DNA of 10,438 nucleotides from contig CABUZI010000057.1 of the NCBI GenBank assembly GCA_902496005.1, forward strand, positions 1-10,438. Reading direction: 5' to 3'. How positions within the stretch are numbered: position 1 is the stretch's first letter; the number at the start of each line of letters is the position of its first letter. Both the position numbers and the translations under genes were made by a program. Shown here in pieces: positions 6,806 through 10,438 of this stretch. The notes under the pieces were generated by a model. The model ran no database searches. It was not told the DNA's origin and saw only the letters and a list, made by a program, of their open reading frames with translations. The stretch is from an uncultured Collinsella sp. (GTDB lineage: Bacteria; Actinomycetota; Coriobacteriia; Coriobacteriales; Coriobacteriaceae).

Positions 6806-9448
6806 CTACAGCGCGCCGGAACCGGCTTGCATCATGCCGCCGGGGCCCGAGTTCACGCCACTGCTCACAGGTGCGGCGTTTCCGGTGTGCGGCGCCGCCG
6901 GAGCGGTATCGCCCCCGAGTGCACCCGCCGGACGCGGCGCCGGAATCTCACCCGTGCCGTGGCTAAAGACAAACTTGCCGTCGACCACGTCGCACAGGAC
7001 GGTATCGCCCTCGCCCCACTCGCCGGCCAGCAGCTCCTCGGACAGCGGATCCTCGATGAGCTTTTGGATGGCACGACGCAGAGGACGCGCGCCGTTGGTG
7101 AGGTCGGTGCCCTCGGCCACGATCTTGTCATAGGCCGCATCGGTGAGCTTGATGTTCATGCCGTTGGCAATCAAACGCTGACGTAGGTCGTCCACCAGCA
7201 GGTGCGCGATCTTGGTGAGATTCTCGCCCGAGAGCTTCTGGAACACCACGATGTCATCGATACGGTTGAGCAGCTCGGGGCGGAACAGGCGCTTGAGCTC
7301 GCCCATCGCGCGACCACGGATCTCACTCGACGTGAGACCCTGCTCGCCGGTGGTGCCAAAGCCCACGCTCGCATCCTGCGCAATCTCGCGGGCGCCCACG
7401 TTGGACGTCATGATGATCACGGTGTTGCGGAAGTCGACCGTCTTGCCCTGGCTATCGGTCAGGCGGCCCTCCTCCAGCACCTGCAGCAAGATGTTGAAGA
7501 TATCGGGGTGCGCCTTCTCGATCTCGTCGAACAGCACGACCGAGTACGGGTGGCGACGAACGGCCTTGGTGAGCTGGCCGCCCTCGTCGTGACCGACGTA
7601 GCCCGGAGGGCTACCGATGAGCTTGGAGACCTCGAACTCGCTACCGAACTCGGACATGTCGAAGCTGATGAGCGCGTCCTTGCTGCCAAAGAGGTACTCG
7701 GCGAGCGTCTTGGCGAGCTCAGTCTTGCCCGTGCCGGTGGGGCCCAGGAAGATAAAGCTACCGCCGGGGCGACGCGGGTCCTTGAGCGGCGAGCGGCTGC
7801 GGCGCACGGCCTTGGCGACGGCCTCGACGGCCTCGTCCTGGCCGATAATGCGGGTCTTGAGCACGCTTTCGGTCTGCAGCAGGCGACGGCTCTCGCTCTC
7901 GGTGAGCGAGGAAACCGGCACGCCCGAAGTCACGGACACGATGTCGGCAATCTGACTCACGTCGATGGTGAGCGGGCTGGCGTCGAGCTCGGCGGTCCAG
8001 GCGGCCTTGGCTTCGGCGAGTTCAATCTCGGCGGCCTTCTGCTGCTCGGTGATCTCGGCGGCCTTGTTCATGTCATCGCTCTCGGTGGCCTCCTGCGCGG
8101 CGGCCTTAAGCTCCTCTATGCGATGCTCAGCCTCGCGCACCGGCTCGGGCGCGCGATTCGCGGCGATGCGAGCGCGGGCACCGGCCTCGTCGATGAGGTC
8201 GATGGCCTTATCGGGCAAGAAGCGATCCTGGATGTAGCGGTTGGAAAGATTCGCGGCGGCCTCGATAGCACCCTGCGTATAGCGCACATGGTGGTGCTCC
8301 TCGTAGCGAGGCTTGAGCGCGGTCAGGATCTTGACCGTGTCCTCGACGCTCGGCTCCTCGACATCAATGGTCTGGAAGCGACGCTCGAAGGCCGGGTCCT
8401 TGGTGAGGTACTTGCGGAACTCCTCGGCCGTGGTGGCACCGATGATCTGGAAAGCACCGCGCGCGAGCACGGGCTTGAGCATAGAGCTCGCATCGATAGA
8501 ACCCTCGGCAGAACCGGCACCGATGATGGTGTGCATCTCGTCGATAAACAAGATGACGTCGTCGGCTTCGGTCGCCTCCTGGATCACGTTCTTGAGGCGC
8601 TCCTCAAACTCACCGCGATACTTGGCACCCGCGACAAGACCCGGCAGATCGAGCGTCCAGATATTCTGGTTCATAAGATTCTCGGGCACATTGCCAGCAG
8701 CAATCTGCTGCGCCAGGCCCTCGACGATAGCCGTCTTGCCCACGCCGGGATCGCCCAGGATAAGCGGATTGTTCTTGGTGCGGCGCGAAAGGATCTCCAT
8801 CATGCGCTGGACTTCCTTTTCGCGGCCAATCACGGGATCGAGCTCGCCGTCGCGCGCCTTTTGCGTGAGGTTGGTGGCGAACTGCTTGAGCGTGTCGGTG
8901 CCGCTCCCCTTTTGTTGAGAGGCATCCGAGCCGCTAAAGAACGGCAGGCCCGCACCGGGACGACCAGCGCCAGCGCCAGCGAGCGGACGCTTCTTGTCCT
9001 GATCCTTGGCAGTGAGCTTTTCGATGGCCTTTTTAATGGAAGCAGACGACACGCCCAGGCGCATGAGGATGTCCATGGCCATGCCGTTGCCCTCTTCGAC
9101 GATGCCGATCAGCAAGTGCTCGGTCGAAACGTAGGTCTGGTTGTTCTCGCGTGCCACGCGGAAGGAGCGCTCCATCACGCTGATGACGAGCGGCGTAAAG
9201 GCGAGCTTGGCAGCCTCGGTCTCCTCGCTGGGCTCGGGAACCGTGGTCTGGACCTCTTTGAGGGTATCCATGATGTCATCATAGGAGATGTCGAGCGAAC
9301 GCAGCGCCTCGGCGGCAATGCCCTCGTCCTCCTTGGCAAGCGCGAGCAGCAGGTGCTCGGTGCCCACCTTATTTGAATGAAGATCGAGCGCTTCTTGCTT
9401 GGCCATGGACATGACCTTACGCGCACGATCGGTAAAACGGTCTAACAT
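6806..9448 (-). CDS. clpC: ATP-dependent Clp protease ATP-binding subunit ClpC
   Basis: ClpC is a hexameric AAA+ unfoldase that feeds damaged or tagged proteins into ClpP. The 880-residue protein has a double Clp N-domain (about 1-145) and a Gly/Ala/Pro-rich linker (150-180). The first AAA module has Walker A GDPGVGKT (232-239), Walker B ILFIDE (299-304) and an arginine-finger region FERRF. A coiled UVR-like middle domain follows (about 430-485). The second AAA module has GPTGTGKT (569-576), VVLFDE (637-642) and sensor-2 GARPLRR (786-792). The ClpP-docking VGF loop is at 695-697. The last 52 residues (829-880) are a disordered Pro/Gly/Ala-rich tail, making it longer than Bacillus ClpC. The ATG at 9448 has AGAGGA six bases upstream and gives the usual start MLDRFTDRARKV. 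ctsR and mcsAB are not next to it. Confidence 0.98.
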   Translation of the reverse strand: MLDRFTDRARKVMSMAKQEALDLHSNKVGTEHLLLALAKEDEGIAAEALRSLDISYDDIMDTLKEVQTTVPEPSEETEAAKLAFTPLVISVMERSFRVARENNQTYVSTEHLLIGIVEEGNGMAMDILMRLGVSSASIKKAIEKLTAKDQDKKRPLAGAGAGRPGAGLPFFSGSDASQQKGSGTDTLKQFATNLTQKARDGELDPVIGREKEVQRMMEILSRRTKNNPLILGDPGVGKTAIVEGLAQQIAAGNVPENLMNQNIWTLDLPGLVAGAKYRGEFEERLKNVIQEATEADDVILFIDEMHTIIGAGSAEGSIDASSMLKPVLARGAFQIIGATTAEEFRKYLTKDPAFERRFQTIDVEEPSVEDTVKILTALKPRYEEHHHVRYTQGAIEAAANLSNRYIQDRFLPDKAIDLIDEAGARARIAANRAPEPVREAEHRIEELKAAAQEATESDDMNKAAEITEQQKAAEIELAEAKAAWTAELDASPLTIDVSQIADIVSVTSGVPVSSLTESESRRLLQTESVLKTRIIGQDEAVEAVAKAVRRSRSPLKDPRRPGGSFIFLGPTGTGKTELAKTLAEYLFGSKDALISFDMSEFGSEFEVSKLIGSPPGYVGHDEGGQLTKAVRRHPYSVVLFDEIEKAHPDIFNILLQVLEEGRLTDSQGKTVDFRNTVIIMTSNVGAREIAQDASVGFGTTGEQGLTSSEIRGRAMGELKRLFRPELLNRIDDIVVFQKLSGENLTKIAHLLVDDLRQRLIANGMNIKLTDAAYDKIVAEGTDLTNGARPLRRAIQKLIEDPLSEELLAGEWGEGDTVLCDVVDGKFVFSHGTGEIPAPRPAGALGGDTAPAAPHTGNAAPVSSGVNSGPGGMMQAGSGAL

Positions 9449-9484
9449 GCTAGTTCCTCTTAGACGAGCTAGTTTTTTCAAACG

Positions 9485-9512
9485 CAAAGCGCCGCCCCGC
9501 GGCAGCGCTTTG
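9485..9512 (-). other. Strong hairpin in the clpC leader
   Basis: Bases 9485-9496 pair with 9501-9512 around a four-base loop. The single mismatch on the plus strand (C-A) becomes a U-G wobble in the minus-strand RNA, giving an unbroken 12-pair stem there. It lies about 25 bases before the clpC Shine-Dalgarno and has no T-run after it, so it is more likely an RNA stability or regulatory hairpin in the leader than a terminator. Confidence 0.5.
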
Positions 9513-9523
9513 GTCTCTTTACC

Positions 9524-9560
9524 CATATGGAGTATATGTTAACAGCTGGAGGAATATCTA
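9524..9560 (-). promoter_or_regulatory. Candidate clpC promoter with overlapping palindrome
   Basis: On the minus strand a -10 element TATACT (9536-9531) follows a weaker -35 TAGATA (9560-9555) at an 18-base spacing. The palindrome CATAT-N5-ATATG (9524-9538) overlaps the -10 and the expected start point, and contains CCATATGG (9523-9530). This could be an operator. No CtsR heptads (GGTCAAA) or HspR-type HAIR sequence are visible. Confidence 0.4.
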
Positions 9561-9592
9561 TAAACCCGGCTCACATGAATGCAGGTTATGAC

Positions 9593-9620
9593 CGCATCGC
9601 GGGACTCACCGCGCGATGCG
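9593..9620 (-). terminator. Stem-loop downstream of the tetR-type gene, possible terminator
   Basis: CGCATCGCG (9593-9601) pairs perfectly with CGCGATGCG (9612-9620), with two further G-C pairs possible inside the loop. It lies 26 bases past the stop of the TetR-type gene and before the clpC promoter candidate. There is no T-run, so it is at best a weak terminator or an mRNA 3' end stabiliser. Confidence 0.4.
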
Positions 9621-9645
9621 CGACGGGCGCCCCGCAAGAGAAACC

Positions 9646-10335
9646 CTAGACGTCTTTCACCACGTCGGGACTCGTCGCACGCGATGCGCGATAGGCATCG
9701 GCCTCCTTGGAGACGCGTTCGAGCAGCTCGGATGTATCGACGCCCTCGACTTGCGCGACCGTTTCAACCGTCTGCATGGCGACCGCCCTCAGGTACGCGC
9801 ACGCGCTGTCCCCCAGCTGCTCGAGGTCTATCTCCTCGCCGCCCTCCCGGGCAAAGCCGACCGCCATCACAAAGCCCATGATGCCCGAGACCAGAAAGCC
9901 CACCGCAAAGCTCGAATCTGCCTTGAGCTCTTCTCCGTCGGGGTGGACGATCTCTCTCACGCGGTCGATGATGATCGTATGGATGCCCTGCTCGACCTGC
10001 TCGGCGGCACCCGCCCTCATGGTGATGACGATGCGCCGCAGCAGGCAGCGGACGTCGCGCCGGTCGAACGCCGAAAGGTCGCCCTCGCTCGAAAAATGCC
10101 AGAGGGCATCGGTGATGAGCTCGTTATCCTGCAGCAGCTGGGCTATGGCGATGGCGACGAGTTCATCGAAATCGTGAAAATAGTAGTAAAACGTTCCGCG
10201 ATTGCACTGGGCGGCGCGGGTCACCTCGCCAACCGACAGCTCGAAGATGCTGTTGTTCTCGATGAGCTCCCAAAACGCCTCGATGATACGGGTGCGTGCA
10301 TCGGGCGCATCGGCGTCCTTACGCGGTCTCGCCAT
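9646..10335 (-). CDS. TetR/AcrR family transcriptional regulator
   Basis: This is a dimeric one-component repressor of 229 residues. The N-terminal TetR DNA-binding domain is clear: helix 1 at about 12-28 (DARTRIIEAFWELIENNS) and the helix-turn-helix at 33-53, ending in the hallmark GTFYYYF (47-53). The C-terminal part (about 70-229) is helical with a hydrophobic stretch SFAVGFLVSGIMGFVMAVGF that probably forms the ligand pocket or dimer face; its ligand cannot be read from sequence. I chose ATG at 10335 because MARPRK is the common TetR start. A GTG at 10344 is in frame with its own AGGGG and would add three residues. The gene overlaps the preceding activase-like gene by 17 bases, so the two are probably co-transcribed and functionally linked. 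Confidence 0.92.
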   Translation of the reverse strand: MARPRKDADAPDARTRIIEAFWELIENNSIFELSVGEVTRAAQCNRGTFYYYFHDFDELVAIAIAQLLQDNELITDALWHFSSEGDLSAFDRRDVRCLLRRIVITMRAGAAEQVEQGIHTIIIDRVREIVHPDGEELKADSSFAVGFLVSGIMGFVMAVGFAREGGEEIDLEQLGDSACAYLRAVAMQTVETVAQVEGVDTSELLERVSKEADAYRASRATSPDVVKDV

Positions 10336-10438
10336 GCGCCTCACCGCACCCCTGCGCCTTGGCGTTCATGATGAGCATCTGAAGACGGTTCTCCACGTTG
10401 GCGAAGCTCACGTCGGGATCGTAGTCGAGCGGCAGGAA
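10319..10438 (-). CDS. C-terminus of a probable acyl-CoA dehydratase activase (BadF/HgdC-related)
   Basis: Only the last 39 codons are present; the gene continues beyond the right edge and stops with TAA at 10321-10319. The segment FLPLDYDPDVSFANVENRLQ resembles, from memory, the C-terminal region of large 2-hydroxyacyl-CoA dehydratase activase-related proteins, in which a P-[IVL]-D-Y-D-P-G-x-S-x-x-N-x-x-N-R-[IL] motif recurs. Such proteins use ATP hydrolysis to drive electron transfer into radical dehydratases of anaerobic amino acid fermentation, which would suit a gut anaerobe. The ATPase domain is outside the window, so the call rests on this short motif only. It reads straight into the overlapping TetR-type gene, suggesting an operon. 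Confidence 0.6.
   Translation of the reverse strand, partial: FLPLDYDPDVSFANVENRLQMLIMNAKAQGCGEAHGETA

Noticed and set aside
7202..9376. 724-codon open frame on the plus strand opposite clpC
   Set aside because: It is an antisense shadow in GC-rich coding DNA: it lies wholly opposite a confidently identified ClpC and its translation is Leu/Gly/Ala/Arg/His-rich with no recognisable domain.
9449..9526. 26-codon N-terminal extension of ClpC from an ATG at 9526
   Set aside because: The extension (MGKETKALPRGG...) is unlike any ClpC N-terminus, would be encoded across the leader hairpin, begins about four bases from the candidate -10, and the ATG at 9448 has a proper Shine-Dalgarno and the canonical start.
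1..10438. CRISPR array, transposon, prophage, toxin-antitoxin or other mobile or defence system
   Set aside because: No regularly spaced repeats, transposase, integrase or small paired genes were seen; base composition and coding style are even across the window.

Overview
The window reads as high-GC Gram-positive chromosome, most likely a gut Coriobacteriia (Collinsella-like) genome. Evidence for this is the strong G/C preference at third codon positions, a disA-ispD-ispF-cysS-rlmB block typical of Firmicutes and Actinobacteria, a ClpC with a UVR-like middle domain, and a fragment that looks like an anaerobic acyl-CoA dehydratase activase. The genus is inferred from overall character only; no marker RNA gene is present. 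All genes are core metabolism or housekeeping. I see no CRISPR array, insertion sequence, phage gene, tRNA or rRNA, and no obvious new defence or biosynthetic system.

Layout, left to right. (1) 1-4254, minus strand: an operon transcribed as disA, ispD, ispF, cysS, rlmB. The first four are packed tightly (1-base overlap, 11-base overlap, 3-base gap). A 167-base gap holding a long imperfect hairpin separates cysS from rlmB, which runs off the left edge. (2) 4255-4474: a divergent intergenic region rich in nested inverted repeats that could form the structured leader of mntP. (3) 4475-5053, plus strand: mntP, a manganese exporter, ending in a clear intrinsic terminator. (4) 5134-6591, minus: pepD, an M20-family dipeptidase, convergent with mntP. 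(5) 6592-6805: pepD upstream region with a clpC terminator and a 20-bp-period repeat. (6) 6806-9448, minus: clpC, an AAA+ unfoldase. (7) 9449-9645: clpC leader with a promoter candidate, a strong hairpin and a small palindrome. (8) 9646-10335, minus: a TetR-type regulator overlapping the end of (9) 10319-10438, minus: the C-terminus of a probable acyl-CoA dehydratase activase.

How the genes fit together. The disA operon joins c-di-AMP synthesis and DNA-integrity sensing (DisA) with the MEP isoprenoid pathway (IspD, IspF), tRNA charging (CysS) and 23S rRNA methylation (RlmB). In Bacillus the same block follows ctsR-mcsA-mcsB-clpC-radA. Here clpC still lies upstream of disA on the same strand, but pepD and an inverted mntP sit between them. 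radA is not there, and a TetR gene occupies the place where ctsR/mcsAB would be. MntP exports Mn2+, a metal that DisA family enzymes use; that link is only suggestive.

No gene-free stretch exceeds 300 bases; the longest gaps are 220 bases (4255-4474), 214 bases (6592-6805), 197 bases (9449-9645) and 167 bases (338-504). The features most worth checking are non-coding: the mntP leader, the hairpin between cysS and rlmB, and the repeats upstream of pepD.
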